A stretch of DNA of 64,000 bases, taken from contig CAUYUJ010015735.1 in the NCBI GenBank assembly GCA_963575745.1, positions 192,718-256,717 on the forward strand. The letters are read 5' to 3'. Each line of letters starts with the position of its first letter. Positions within the stretch are counted from its first letter, which is position 1. The position numbers were made by a program, and so were the translations under genes. Below the pieces are notes generated by a model. The model worked only from the letters and a program-made list of their open reading frames with translations, was not told where the DNA came from and made no database searches. Shown one piece after another: positions 20,291 through 29,534 of this stretch. This stretch comes from Prorocentrum cordatum (lineage: Eukaryota > Sar > Dinophyceae > Prorocentrales > Prorocentraceae).

Positions 20291-20424
20291 GCAGGCCCCC
20301 TTGCCTTCTCGAATAGTTGCCACCCACCCAGAATGCATCTCTTCTCCCTCCTCCCTCAACCGACCCTTCTCCCTTCTCCCCCTTCTTCGACTGCTTGACT
20401 GTCCTCCCTCCCAGGAGGGAGCAC

Positions 20425-20814
20425 AACATCGATCACAGTCTCGACTATGGCAGCTGACCATCCGTGCAAGACCGGATTCTCAACCGCCTGCTGGAAGGTG
20501 ACGACCACGCTCAGAAGCACGAGCGCCTCCAAAAACTTGCCGGTCCACCAGGCCGCGTTGCCTGACGAAGGATCGTCTAAGACTGTCCAGACGTAGTCGA
20601 CTACCTTGTTTCTGCTCTTCCGGAAGGTCTTCGGGAGCGCCTGTATTCGCTTATTCAGGACCTCGACGTCCTGGCTGGCGGACCTGCCGAACATCTTCCT
20701 GGCCAGGAGGCTGCCCCTGCTGCCCTTCGAGAGGGAAACGCTGTCCGCTCGCCCCTCTCCTGTTGAGCCGCTGTGAGCGCTCCTCGTGGACTGCAGATTG
20801 TCCGAGGCCCGAAC
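20425..20814 (-). CDS. K+ channel exon 1, N-terminus and S1
   Basis: The open frame runs from just after a TGA at 20817-20815 to a GT donor after codon GTT. Residues 1-40 are Ser/Gly-rich; Met41 starts MFGRSASQDVEVLNKRIQ. The region continues with a basic stretch (KTFRKSRNK), then S1 (FLEALVLLSVVVTF) and the start of S2 (AAIVETVIDV). Kv channels have the same E-T-V-I-D-V context in S2, completed in exon 2. The ATG at 20694 could be the true start, which would give a 417-residue protein; an upstream exon to the right cannot be excluded. Confidence 0.78.
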
Positions 20815-20861
20815 TCATGCCCACACACACGACGAAGTGTTTTTGCCAGACCAAACGTGGC

Positions 20862-21068
20862 TTTCCGCAGTCTCGGCCTAGACTCAAGGGGCCCAAGGAC
20901 ACACAAATAAATACACACAAATAAAAGGATTCCCCATTTTCCCATATTTTCTGGGCTTCTGTCTTCCCCCCCACTTCCCATATTTTCCCCTATTTTCTGG
21001 GGAATCGAAGATTAATTGTGTCTGTGTGTTTTTTCCTCTCCTGAGTTTTCCGCAGTCTCGGCCTAGAC
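20862..21068. mobile_element. SINE-like element copy 2 with 22-bp target duplication
   Basis: The element core is 20884-21046. The 22 bases at 20862-20883 (TTTCCGCAG...CCTAGAC) are repeated exactly at 21047-21068. The insertion lies just upstream of channel exon 1. A long, exact target duplication points to target-primed reverse transcription by a LINE-type enzyme and to a fairly recent insertion. Confidence 0.85.
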
Positions 21069-21188
21069 AACTGAGAAAACAGACATCTGGGGCGCAGAAC
21101 TACCCCTGGGGATGGGGCCGGGACATCTGGCACCGTCGATTCAACAAATCTCAGCGTTGGATGTCTGGGTGCGCATCCACCGCCTCTA

Positions 21189-21381
21189 GAGGCCTCCCAA
21201 ATGGGGTCCGACGGGATGGGGTCGGAGGATCGCACCGCATCGCCGATGCATCTGCGACGTCGGCGGATGCATCGTCCACGCCTTCGTGGAGACAGTCGGG
21301 CTCCACATCGAGCTGCATCACCGATGCCTCGGGGGTGCGGCGTGGTCCACCGACCCCATCTACTCGGACCTCATTTGGGCA
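21189..21381. repeat. GATGCATCGGCGACG fold-back element, copy 2
   Basis: Starts GGCCTCCCAAATGGGGTCCG and ends CTACTCGGACCTCATTTGGG; the interior has CATCGCCGATGCATCTGCGA and its complement. Collinear with 3345-3528. Confidence 0.75.
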
Positions 21382-21431
21382 ATTTCGGAAATCCTGAACC
21401 CAAAGACGGTTTCATCTCTTGGGAGGTCGAA

Positions 21432-21535
21432 TTTTTACTTCCGCCGCCTTCCGCCGAGCTTCCGCCGGTTGAGGCGGCCTCTTTCACTTCCGCCGACCTT
21501 CCGCCGCCCTTCCGCCGCCTTCCGCCGCGGAAGAG
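21432..21535. repeat. (CTTCCGCCG)n minisatellite
   Basis: Nine-base units CTTCCGCCG with variants, bounded by CATCTCTTGGGAGG on the left and GGAAGAGATGACAACTCC on the right, a short inverted pair. Confidence 0.85.
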
Positions 21536-21744
21536 ATGACAACTCCTTCCATCCTCGATGGCAAGGCCCTTCCTGGAACGCCCCATTTGGGAAGCCTGCT
21601 TAGATCCCGGTGGCCCGATGCCCCAGGACCCCAGGAGGCAGCGGAGGCGGGCAATACTGGATGCCGACCAAATGACTGCTCGGGGAGGCGTCACGCGGCA
21701 GCGCCCAGAGGCGATGATTGATGTCAGTTGGCTCGGGGCCCGCT

Positions 21745-21749
21745 CGCGG

Positions 21750-21812
<63 letters not shown>

Positions 21813-21815
21813 GTG
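21745..21815. repeat. (GTC)n microsatellite
   Basis: Pure GTC/CGT trinucleotide run of about 70 bases. Confidence 0.95.
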
Positions 21816-22014
21816 AGAGCAGTCGGGCGCCCTCTCCCCAGAACCTCCCCAGGCGGCAGGACACTGCGTCTGCTGCATCGTGCCCCACCGCTCCCCAAGC
21901 GGTGCCTGCACTTGGGGGGGGGGCTCTTGCTCGCGCGCCCAGGGAGTCCCCGACCCGCCGCGCTCTGGCTCGCTGCTGCCCCGGTGCCGCCCGATGCCGC
22001 CTGGGAGGAGGGAG

Positions 22015-22138
22015 GGGGGGTTGGGCACACTTTGGCCCCCTTGGGCCCCCCTGGGCCCTCTTGGGCCCCCTTGGGCCCCCTTGGGCGAGGAGGAGAAGAA
22101 GGAGGAGGAGGAGAAGGAGGCAGGAGGAGGAGGAGGAG

Positions 22139-22170
<32 letters not shown>

Positions 22171-22275
22171 CCAGGGATCTGCCGCGCTCGGGCCCGCTGC
22201 TGCCCGCTGCCGCCCGTGGGGGCCAGGGATCTGCCGCGCTCGGGCCCGCTGCTGCCCGCTGCCGCCCGTGGGGGG
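22015..22275. repeat. TTGGGCCCCC repeats, GGA run and 52-bp duplication
   Basis: Repeats of TTGGGCCCCC at 22022-22085, a GGA/GAA run at 22087-22170, then a tandem duplication of about 52 bases (GGGATCTGCCGCGCTCGGGC...) at about 22173-22275. Related CGCTGCTGCCC-type sequence is also at 21955-22010. Confidence 0.85.
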
Positions 22276-22499
22276 TGCCCCGAGGAGGCGCTGCGGGCGC
22301 CAGAGCACGGCGCAACTCTGCCTGGGGCCCACGCTGGCTCACGTGCTCTTCTCTCCTCGTGGGCACCGACCTCTGCGCCGCGCTCGAGCCCCCCCCCCCG
22401 GGGGGGGGGAGGGCCGGGCACGACCTCCACGCTCTCCGCCGCCCGCGGCGCGGGGCCAGGCCGGCCCCGCCCGTGGCGGGGCCCCCTCCCGGAAGAAGA

Positions 22500-22615
22500 A
22501 GGGAGACGGAGGAGGAGGCGGAGGAGGAGGAGGGGGAGGAGGAGGAGGAGGAGGAGGAGGAGGAGGAGGAGGAGGAGGACGACGACGACGACGACGACGA
22601 AGGGGGGGAGGAGGA
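22500..22615. repeat. (GGA)n(GAC)n microsatellite
   Basis: GGA run passing into GAC at about 22578-22600. Confidence 0.95.
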
Positions 22616-22689
22616 TCGAGCAGGAGGATGGAAGAGCAACACACTCAAGCCTAGAGGGAGGAGTGGGGAAGGGCAAAGAGACGAAGACG

Positions 22690-22800
22690 CTACAGGTGGG
22701 GGTACGGACTGTCGGGCCCCAGGAGGGCCCCTGTTCGAGCGGGGACCCCCATCCGACAACACACCCCCATAGCCCCCACGAATCCCACCCCGAGAAATCT
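22690..22800. repeat. CCCATAGGG fold-back element, decayed half
   Basis: Shares GGGACCCCCATCCGACAACA and the preceding CTGTTCGAGCG hairpin with 6888-7070 and 29833-30022; the left arm is not recognisable. Confidence 0.6.
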
Positions 22801-22837
22801 AGGGGTCGCCCTGATGCGGGTGGTATTTGTCAGCTCG

Positions 22838-22865
22838 TAAGAGGAGGAGGAGGAGGAGGAGGAGG

Positions 22866-22913
<48 letters not shown>

Positions 22914-22953
22914 ACGAAAAGGAGCAGGAGCAGGAGGAGGAGGAGGAGGAGGA
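22838..22953. repeat. (GGA)n / (GCAGGA)n microsatellite
   Basis: GGA run with GCAGGA hexamers; its right end abuts and probably truncates a palindromic MITE. Confidence 0.95.
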
Positions 22954-23105
22954 GGTCCGCACAAATTTCTTGGATCGGCGCTTGAAACCCCTCCACACTG
23001 TAGGGGCGGCGCCTGATGCGCCGCCAGGGCGGCAGGAAAGCGGGGCCCAACGACGACCCAAGAAATCCGCGTGGACCTTCAAAATTTGTTTGCGCCGTTT
23101 CTCGT
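22954..23105. mobile_element. GGATTTCTTGGATC palindromic MITE, copy 1
   Basis: GGTCCGCACAAATTTCTTGG on the left mirrors CCAAGAAATCCGCGTGGACC on the right, with GGCGGCGCC...GGCGCC in the centre. Other copies: 23922-24095, 25594-25711, 31898-32061, 53036-53192 and half of one at 52928-52990. Confidence 0.8.
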
Positions 23106-23540
23106 CTTCTTCTGCTCCTTCTTATTATTAGTAATATTAATATGATTATCATTATTCGTAGTGTTGTTATTACTCGTCTTCTTATTCTTGTCATTAGTAC
23201 TAATGCTGGCATTCTTAATATTATTCATCATCTTCTTACTCTTCGCCCTTGCCTCGTGGGGTCCATGGGGTCCGTGGGGCGTCGCTCTCCGGGGGGGGGT
23301 GGCGTGCACAGGCTCCGGCCTCGGAAGCTTGGCGGTTCTCACGAAGAGCGCCGACGCCGAGCCGCCCGAGGCGTGCCTCGTGGCGCTCAGGTTCGGGATG
23401 AAGGATCCGCGGTCGGGTCCGCCCCTCTGCGACGACAGCCGGGGCCGCGAGGTGGTGTGCACCGGCCCGAGCGCCAGGCTGAGGTCGGCGTCCATCGCCG
23501 TCGAGGACCGGGCAGCGCCAGGAGGGGGGGGTCACCGCCG
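23106..23540. other. AT-rich then GC-rich spacer
   Basis: 23106-23235 is unusually AT-rich with TTATTA/ATTATT motifs. 23280-23540 is GC-rich with open frames on both strands; none shows a domain. Confidence 0.4.
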
Positions 23541-23557
23541 GCGTGAGCCGCCTCCCC

Positions 23558-23620
23558 GAGGAGGAGGAGGAGGAGGAGGAGGAGGAGGAGGAGGAGGAGG
23601 AGGAGGAGGAGGAGGAGGGT
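23558..23620. repeat. (GGA)n microsatellite
   Basis: Pure GGA run of about 60 bases. Confidence 0.95.
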
Positions 23621-23921
23621 CCCTCGCAGGAGCCCCAAAGGCTCCCAGGCAGCGCCAAAGGGTCGCCCGAGGGCGCGAGCGGAGAGCTCCCCGAGCTGCG
23701 AGGCTCCAGCCCCGACTCTCGGGAGGGGCTGGCGACCCCGCGGACCCCCTCCGAGGGTCCAGGCGCCTCAAGACTCCGAGCTGCGTCCAGCCGTGGCGGC
23801 AAAGGGGCCTCCGAGGGCCAAGTACACCTGTCTCGACTTCCCCCCTCGCAGAGGAGCAAAAAAACAAAAAACAAAAAAAATGGAAAACAAAAAACAACAA
23901 AACTAACAACAACAAAAAACG
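23621..23921. other. Spacer ending in A-rich stretch
   Basis: GC-rich to 23850, then an A/AAC-rich stretch at 23858-23920. No gene seen. Confidence 0.5.
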
Positions 23922-24095
23922 GTGTGAACATGACTTCGCAGCGGTCCGCGCGGAGTTCCTGGATCGGCGCTGGACCCCCCTCCCTGGCGCCTGGAACGCC
24001 CCAGGGCCTGCGCCAGAGGCGCCGCCGCGCCGCCAGGGGGCCCCAACGCCGATCCAAGAAATCCGCGCAGACCTCTGATAGATGATGCTTACGGC
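23922..24095. mobile_element. GGATTTCTTGGATC palindromic MITE, copy 2
   Basis: GGTCCGCGCGGAGTTCCTGG at 23943 mirrors GATCCAAGAAATCCGCGCAG at the right; the centre carries GCGCCGCCGCGCCGCC. Confidence 0.8.
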
Positions 24096-24240
24096 GGGGG
24101 CGTTCGTTCAGGAATGTGCCCAGGAGGCTTCAGACCCTGGAGGATTCCTTCTCTGATGAGGGCAGCAGTGATAACCATGGCCAGGTCTCAAGTGGAGGTC
24201 CACCGGTTTCCAGACCCTGGATTCCTGACCCAATGCTTCC
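24096..24240 (+). repeat. Dispersed repeat AGGAGGCTTCAGA, copy 1
   Basis: Matches the reverse strand of 57601-57762 over about 145 bases (GGGCGTTCGTT, GCCCAGGAGGCTTCAGA, CTGATGAGGGC, CATGGCCAG, TTCCAGACC, CCCATGCTTC/CCAATGCTTC). Similar peptides can be read from both copies in one frame (AFVQECAQEASDP and AFVEESAQEASDP) and in another (MRAAVITMA and MRAAVVPMA), so a coding origin is possible but unproven. Confidence 0.65.
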
Positions 24241-24985
24241 TCATCCATTGCGCTCACCGTATGCCACCTCTTGTCCTTCGATGGTGACCCCGCCCCTGGC
24301 GCTGCTCAGGAGGACTGGCGGAGGGCCGGCGCGTTCATCACGAGCGCGCCCGGCAGGGGGCCAGCGGGCGCCGGCGCGTTGACCACCATCGGTGGGGGCT
24401 TGACGCCGAACTTGTTGCCGCCCACACTGGAGCATCGTTCCGACGATCTCCGTCTCGAGTGCGATCTGGAAAAAAAAAAACATGTGCGATGATCAGAGTG
24501 AGGGGGCCGAGCGGTCATGCACTGTCCCTAGGCGCGTGGCTGAAGTGGGGCGCCGCGGTGCGGATTGTGGCTGCGCTGTTGCGTCGTGGCGTGGGATCCT
24601 CGTCTCGGAGAAAGAATTATTCTTGATACCCCCTGCCCGAAGCCCATTATGCTTTTTCAGTTGAACGGATCCTCCCGGGGCTCACGCCCTCCCGTCCGTC
24701 AGGGTCCCCCCGCCCGACCCGCCCGCCTCGCTCTGCCGCTTGTACTCCGGCTCCTGGCCCCTTCCTGCTGATCTCTCTCGTGTTCCATACTTCCCCTCCC
24801 CCTCGTCTCTTCCCTCCTCCCTCCGTTCCCCTGTTGCAAGGGACTGTGCCAACTACACGTGGCAGTTGCGGAAGATAGGCCCCCTAAGGGGGTACGATCA
24901 AAGAAGAAGAAGAGGATGCGTATCGAGGGCTTGGGTTACACATGTTAAATGACACGCGAGCCTATGAAAGCGAACAGTCTTAAAA
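24241..24985. other. Spacer with weak coding candidates
   Basis: On the minus strand at 24306-24420 a frame reads GGNKFGVKPPPMVVNAPAPA and ends with a stop soon after, which would look like a C-terminal exon, but there is no domain or second exon to support it. 24775-24835 is pyrimidine-rich. Confidence 0.3.
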
Positions 24986-24992
24986 TGATTGA

Positions 24993-24999
24993 TGCCGTT

Positions 25000-25076
<77 letters not shown>

Positions 25077-25090
25077 TGTCGTCGTCGTCT
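24993..25090. repeat. (GTC)n microsatellite
   Basis: Long GTC/CGT run with one GCT interruption. Confidence 0.95.
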
Positions 25091-25107
25091 TCGCCTGCGA
25101 TCCGCTC

Positions 25108-25190
25108 GTGACCTACCCGCGACCCACCCACCGACCCACCCCGCGACCCACTCGCAACCCACCCGCGACCCACCCCGCACCCGCCCCCTG
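25108..25190. repeat. (CGACCCACC)n minisatellite
   Basis: Units CGACCCACCC, CGACCCACT and CAACCCACCCG in tandem. Confidence 0.85.
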
Positions 25191-25593
25191 ATTCCTATCC
25201 GCAACTGCGAGGTGGGACGTACCAAAAAAACAACTGTTTTCATGGCACCTGAAACGGGTCATCTACCGCACTCGAGCCGAGCTTTGCTTGATTATATCAC
25301 ATCGTTTCGCGGTTGATTTATCGCGCTTGAGCCGAGTTGCTTATCGCACCTGCGCCGAGTATGGCCTTGGACCCACTAGCCCATTTCCCCCCCTGGATAA
25401 GAACATGTGACGTTCCCTTCGGGTTCCGCAGGGCCCAACCATCCCCAACTAGGGGGGTGGACCGGTGGGGACTGGGATCGTTGAAACAATGCCGATTCCT
25501 GCCGCCGCAGAGGGCGGACGCGGTGTTCGTGGCCTCGAGGCGGGCGACGAGCCAGTCGAGCTTCCCGTCCATCCTTGGATGAACAAAACAACG
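25191..25593. other. Spacer with degenerate repeat
   Basis: 25270-25365 has three versions of ATCGCRCTTGAGCCGAGTTG. No gene was recognised. Confidence 0.45.
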
Positions 25594-25711
25594 GCATGAG
25601 CATAAATCCGCGCGGACTGCTAGGATTGGCGCTGGGCCCCCCTCCAGGGGGAGCCAGCGCCCATCCCAGAAATCTGCGCGCGGAGCTCCGAAAGATTATG
25701 TTTGTGCTTGG
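25594..25711. mobile_element. GGATTTCTTGGATC palindromic MITE, copy 3, short
   Basis: GCATGAGCATAAATCCGCGC pairs with GCGCGCGGAGCTCCG...ATTATGTTTGTGCTT; the centre is GCTGGGCCCCCCTCC against GGGGGAGCCAGC. It lacks the GC-rich middle of other copies. Confidence 0.7.
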
Positions 25712-26040
25712 CGCTGGATAGATGGCGTGCAGCAGCGATCTCCGAAAGGGGCGCTATCCCTGCGAGGCGATCCCCCAAACGAGGGCCCCTTCTGTGCGCC
25801 ACATCGCACGCTACCCCTGGGAGGACCAAAGAGTACCGACCGCTACTCCCCAGACAACTCCCCGGCGAGTTCTGACCAAAATCCCACCAGCCCTCTGGGC
25901 GCGGGTGGTTTAACGAACTTTGTCTTCTCTGCCTAAGCCCCTCCTTCCCCTGCTCGGGGGAAGGGCTTATCAGTTCCCTATTGATATACCTCATACACCA
26001 CCTCCCTCAGGCGACCAGCAGCCGACCAGGAACAATGCCG
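25712..26040. other. Spacer, no gene seen
   Basis: Contains TACCGACCGCTACTCC-type sequence (25830-25880) that recurs at 33537-33585. Not coding by any recognisable feature. Confidence 0.4.
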
Positions 26041-27240
26041 ACCAGCGCACCCACACACCGTCCCGGTCAGAAAAACAATACAAAACACACTCTGCCTCCA
26101 AATTCGGAGCATGCGCAGCCAACCCGATGCGCCCCCCCACCATCCCTATACAAAAAATAATACAAGTACACTGTGGGGCAAAGTCTTGAGTCATGTTCCT
26201 CAAGCCCGCGAGCACTTCGTATTGCTTTTTGTCAGGGAAGGCGGGGGTGTCAGTAGATTGCCTGCTGCGCGCAAGGCCACCATCTCTGTCAAAAAACCAT
26301 ACCATGTACGCCTCGCGGCTAAATTCGGATCATGCGCGGCCACCCCGCGATCACTGTCAAATGGTTTTTGACAGGGACCGCAGGGGTAGTGGCGTATGGC
26401 CTGCTGTGCGCAGGCCCACCAGACACAATGACGGGCAGTGGTTCTCGACAAGGATGGTGGGGGCCGCCATGTTTCCCGATGTGTGCTGCCACGTGCGCAG
26501 GCGCACCTGACACACTCTGCACGTGCCCCGAATATGGCGCACCAGGCGCAGCTGGAGTATGCGGCACACCTGGCGCGCGTGGCGCATCTGGCGCACCAGG
26601 CGTGCCTGGCACGCTCAGGCCCCAGGGGTGCCTGGCGCGCGTGGCGCGCCTGACACGCGTGGCGTACCTCGCCCCAGCGTCGCGCACATGGGGTCACCTT
26701 TGGTTCCCAGTAGCTGCCCATCCAAAGACGACCGCTGAACATGCTGAGGCTCGGGTGCTACTTCTGTATTGGGAGGGCGGGTGGGAATGATCGAATCGGT
26801 TTGCGGGCGGGGAGGGTGTCTTAATCACTGTTCCCACTTTATAAACATATTGATATACAACCCCTCCCCCACCCGGCCGGCGGCCAACCCGAAACCATGA
26901 CAACCCCATGAGGGCCACCCCCCACCATCCCTGTCAAAAACACATACAAAACGTAATCTGCCTCCACATTTGGAGCCATGTGTATCAGTATCTTGTAAGG
27001 ACGGCTGGGGTGCACGTGGAACACTGGGCGCACGTGGAGCACGTGCCGCACCTGGAGCACGTGCCGCACCTGGCGCGCCTGGCACGCTTGGGCATCCAGG
27101 GTCTGGTGCATCTGGAACCCGTGGCGTCTGCGGCGTTCTTACGCGATATGATGACTCCCGGGTGTTACGCATGTGTTGGGAGGGCGGGTGGCAGTGAGCA
27201 AGACGGCTTGCGAGCGGATGGGAAGCTTGACCCCATCCCC
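26041..27240. repeat. Composite repeat with GGCGCACCTGGC minisatellites
   Basis: Several copies of CCACCATCCCTGTCAAAAAC, CAAATTCGGAGCATGCGC and their complements (near 26063, 26100, 26277, 26325, 26440, 26918, 26965) surround two minisatellite blocks of GGCGCACCTGGC units (26535-26680 and 27005-27115). Each block is followed at a distance by GGGAGGGCGGGTGG, which also starts a stretch at 50458. Confidence 0.75.
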
Positions 27241-27284
27241 CTGCCCCCTCCATTGGGCCTGGGAGGGGGGGCAGCGGGTAGTTA

Positions 27285-27870
27285 GAGCGCCCAAGATGGC
27301 CCAAGATGGCACCAATAGGGCCTCAGAGAGCCCAAGATGGTCTCCAAGATGGCTCAAGATACCTCACGATGGCTCAAGATATCCTCCGACACACATCCAA
27401 GAGGCCTCAAGACGGCCCCAAGACGGTTTCAAGTGCCCTTCGTGCCCCCTCCAAAGACCCTCCCCTGAGGCCAATATCCTTCAAAAACCAAAGGAACATC
27501 ATTGTGCCTTCTCGCCTTTTCGCTTCCGATTGGCTCTGGAGGCCTCAAGATGGCCCCAAGACGGCCCAAGAGAGCCCCAAGAGGGGCCCAAGAGGGCCCC
27601 AAGAGCGCCCCAAGAGCACCCAAGAGCGCACCAAGAGCGCCCCAAGAAGGTCGCAAGACATCATTGTTGAGCCTCCGAGGGGGGGAGGGCTGAATTGAGG
27701 ACCCCCCCTTCTTTTGAGCCATGGGGCCCAAGACGGCCCCCAAGAGGCCCCCCAGATCCATAGACCCCCAAAGAGAACCCCGAAGAGGGCCCCAAGAGTG
27801 TTCAAAGTGGCTCCGCGAGGACCCCAAGAGAGACCCCAGACGGCTCCAGGAGACCTCCCAGAATGCACCT
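27285..27870. repeat. Degenerate 15-mer repeat, plus orientation
   Basis: Long block of CCCAAGATGGC / GCCCCAAGAGCGCCCCAAGA units with a short unique insert at about 27430-27540. Confidence 0.8.
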
Positions 27871-28067
27871 CCAAGGCGGCTGTTACACTGCATGCTTCTA
27901 CACTTCCCTGGTCAAGGCACCTCGCCTGGCGAGCTGTTTCTGGATGGGCTGGCGGGAACGCGCGAAGCGTCACGAACTTCTGGGCGACCCCGGCGAGGCG
28001 CACACGAGGGGAGGGCAGCGCTATGGGTGCCCCTTCCTCCTCCCAGTCTTTCCGCCGCCAGCCTCAC
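27871..28067. other. Spacer, no gene seen
   Basis: Open on both strands over short distances; no domain. Confidence 0.4.
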
Positions 28068-28125
28068 GTCGGGCGTGTCCCTCCACAGGGGGAATGTCCG
28101 CGAATAGTACAGAACCAGCCCGGGG
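28068..28125. mobile_element. AAGTCGGG TIR family, isolated left end
   Basis: GTCGGGCGTGTCCCTCCACAGGGGGAATGTC matches, in pieces, the left end of the elements at 35039, 43116 and 47247; no right end was found nearby. Confidence 0.5.
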
Positions 28126-28152
28126 AAGACCCTTCGATTACTCTGATAGGAA

Positions 28153-28214
28153 GGCACCAGCTATACACCAACACCGATCCTGGCCAGGATCGGTGTTGGT
28201 GTATAGTTGGTGCC
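28153..28214. other. 62-base near-perfect palindrome with no spacer
   Basis: The arms 28153-28183 and 28184-28214 are complementary at 30 of 31 positions, centred on CCTGGCCAGG. Beyond them a weaker pairing (GATAGGAA against CTCCGATC) continues for about ten bases. Transcribed, it would form a 31-bp hairpin. No related copy was seen in the window. Confidence 0.9.
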
Positions 28215-28249
28215 CTCCGATCTGAAGACGATTGCTGAGCATGTCTTGC

Positions 28250-28540
28250 CTATGTCCAAGAACTCTTCTTCCGAAACCCGCCCTGCAGGAGGACCCTGCC
28301 CGGCCCAGGCGCCCGCCGCGGGCCGACTTTGGCCCGCCGCGCGGCCTCTCCAGGCGCCCGCGGAGCTCCTCGCCGAGCTCCCGGCCCGGGGCCCCGCCGT
28401 CCGGGCCCGCGCGGCCCAGGCAGAACCCCGCGGCGGGCGCCCCCGGGCCGGGGGGCGCCGCCGGCGGGCGCGCGCGGGCGGCCGCGGGCGACGCGTCCTG
28501 CCCGGGGGGCGCTGCTGGACGCAGTGTTTTATGCACACGT
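28250..28540. other. Very GC-rich stretch, coding status unclear
   Basis: All six frames are mostly open. A minus-strand frame at about 28215-28300 reads SEEEFLDIGKTCSAIVFRSE and a plus-strand frame reads SDLKTIAEHVLPMSKNSSSE over the same bases; both look protein-like and neither can be preferred. Confidence 0.3.
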
Positions 28541-28584
28541 CTGCTGCTATGGATTGGGCCTCTCCCTGGGGCACGAAGCCTGCC

Positions 28585-28711
28585 TATAGGAGGCCCCAGG
28601 AGGCTCCAAGGAGGCCCCAGGAAGCCCCAGCAGGTTTCAGGAGGCCCCGAGGTGCCCCCAGGGGCTTCCCCGGGGGGGGGGGGCCGCGGCCTCCAGAGCA
28701 CCCCTCACGAC
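28585..28711. repeat. Degenerate 15-mer repeat
   Basis: AGGCCCCAGGAGG / GGCCCCAGGAAGCCCC units leading into the SINE-like element at 28712. Confidence 0.6.
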
Positions 28712-28881
28712 TGAAGGGGCCCCAGGACACACAAATAAATACACACAAATAAAATTGTTCCCCATATTTTCCTATATATGTTTTAGCTTTTGTCGTCCCC
28801 CCCCCCCACACTTCCCATATCTTCCTATATTTTCCTGGGAGTGGACGATGAATTGTGTCTGTGTGTTCTTTCCCCTCCTGA
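28712..28881. mobile_element. SINE-like element, copy 3
   Basis: Starts GAAGGGGCCCCAGGACACAC and ends CTCCTGA, collinear with the other copies. No target duplication could be recognised. Confidence 0.75.
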
Positions 28882-29534
28882 ACGAGGCCCGGGGGGGGAG
28901 GGGGGGGCCCGAGGGGCTGCCGCACGGAGCAAGAGAAGCCGAGGGGCACCTTGGGGCCAGGGGCACCCTCGGCGGCCCTCGCCCTGCGCCGCCGGGGGGG
29001 GGCGGCGCTTCCTGGGGCGCGCAGGGACAGACTGGTACTCCTGTGTCCACCTTTCGGGTCGGGCGAAAGGGGGGGATGGCAAAGGGGGGGGTTGAGAATC
29101 AGCTCACGTAGCTGACTTTCCCGGCGCCTCCTGGCGCCGGAGGCGGCCATGTATCGAGGAATGGGCCCCTCGGTGAGGCCGAAACCAGCTGCATGCAGCA
29201 AATTTCGTAACCACCCCTTTCCCAATCCCCCCCGTTCGTCTGGCCCGAACCTTGGGGGCGCGCGTCCGACCCGAACAGATAGTATACCCATCTTGTAGTA
29301 GATCGTTTCCCCGGCGGTGTGGCCAGAAAGAGCGCGCCCGCCAGGACGCATATGCTACAGGAAGTCTCGGTGCGCGCGTCGCCCCTGGGGGCGGGGGGGT
29401 GCGGGGGGCGACGCCCATATAGTATGAGCATGTTGGGGTGACGCCGACTTCCTGCGCCGCCAGGAGCATGACCAGGTCCACTGCCGCCGGGTCGTGACCC
29501 GAGGACTCGGGGAGCGGCGTATGTGGACATCCTT
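28882..29534. other. Spacer, no gene seen
   Basis: GC-rich, several G and C runs. No domain on either strand. Confidence 0.45.

Larger units (their letters stand above)
8690..20424 (-). other. K+ channel intron 1, about 11.7 kb, repeat-filled
   Basis: Donor GTGCTC follows the S1/S2 codons GAT GTT, and the acceptor is CCAG before GTATTT, so a GT-AG intron can be drawn. It contains most of the repeat arrays between 8.7 and 20.3 kb listed separately. No other exon of the channel is needed between S1 and S2, so nothing is missing. cDNA would be needed to prove that the whole stretch is spliced as one intron. Confidence 0.7.
7356..20814 (-). other. EF-hand voltage-gated K+ channel gene, four exons
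   Basis: Joining minus-strand segments 20814-20425, 8689-8366, 8125-7684 and 7570-7356 gives one open frame of about 457 residues. It has the order expected of a voltage-gated potassium channel: basic N-terminus, S1 (about 94-112), S2 (121-140), S3 (156-167), S4 (193-203), S5 (218-238), pore with filter TVGYGD (262-267), S6 (275-293), then two EF-hand loops (339-350 and 397-408). The product would be a plasma-membrane or endomembrane K+ channel gated by voltage and possibly Ca2+. The first join is supported because S2 is split between exons and is restored exactly (ETVIDV then VFLTELIIRF). The 5' end is open: the first Met seen is residue 41. The 3' end is uncertain because the stop overlaps a splice-donor sequence. 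A gene split by an 11.7 kb repeat-filled intron is unusual; the alternative is two separate fragments, but the frame and fold continuity argue for one gene. Confidence 0.8.

Noticed and set aside
22339-22762. Proline- or glutamate-rich protein frames near 22 kb
   Set aside because: They run through GGA, GAC and TTGGGCCCCC repeats and are open on both strands.
24306-24420. C-terminal exon ending in VVNAPAPAGPLPGALVMNAP
   Set aside because: Protein-like but with no domain, no upstream exon and no confident acceptor; left unassigned.
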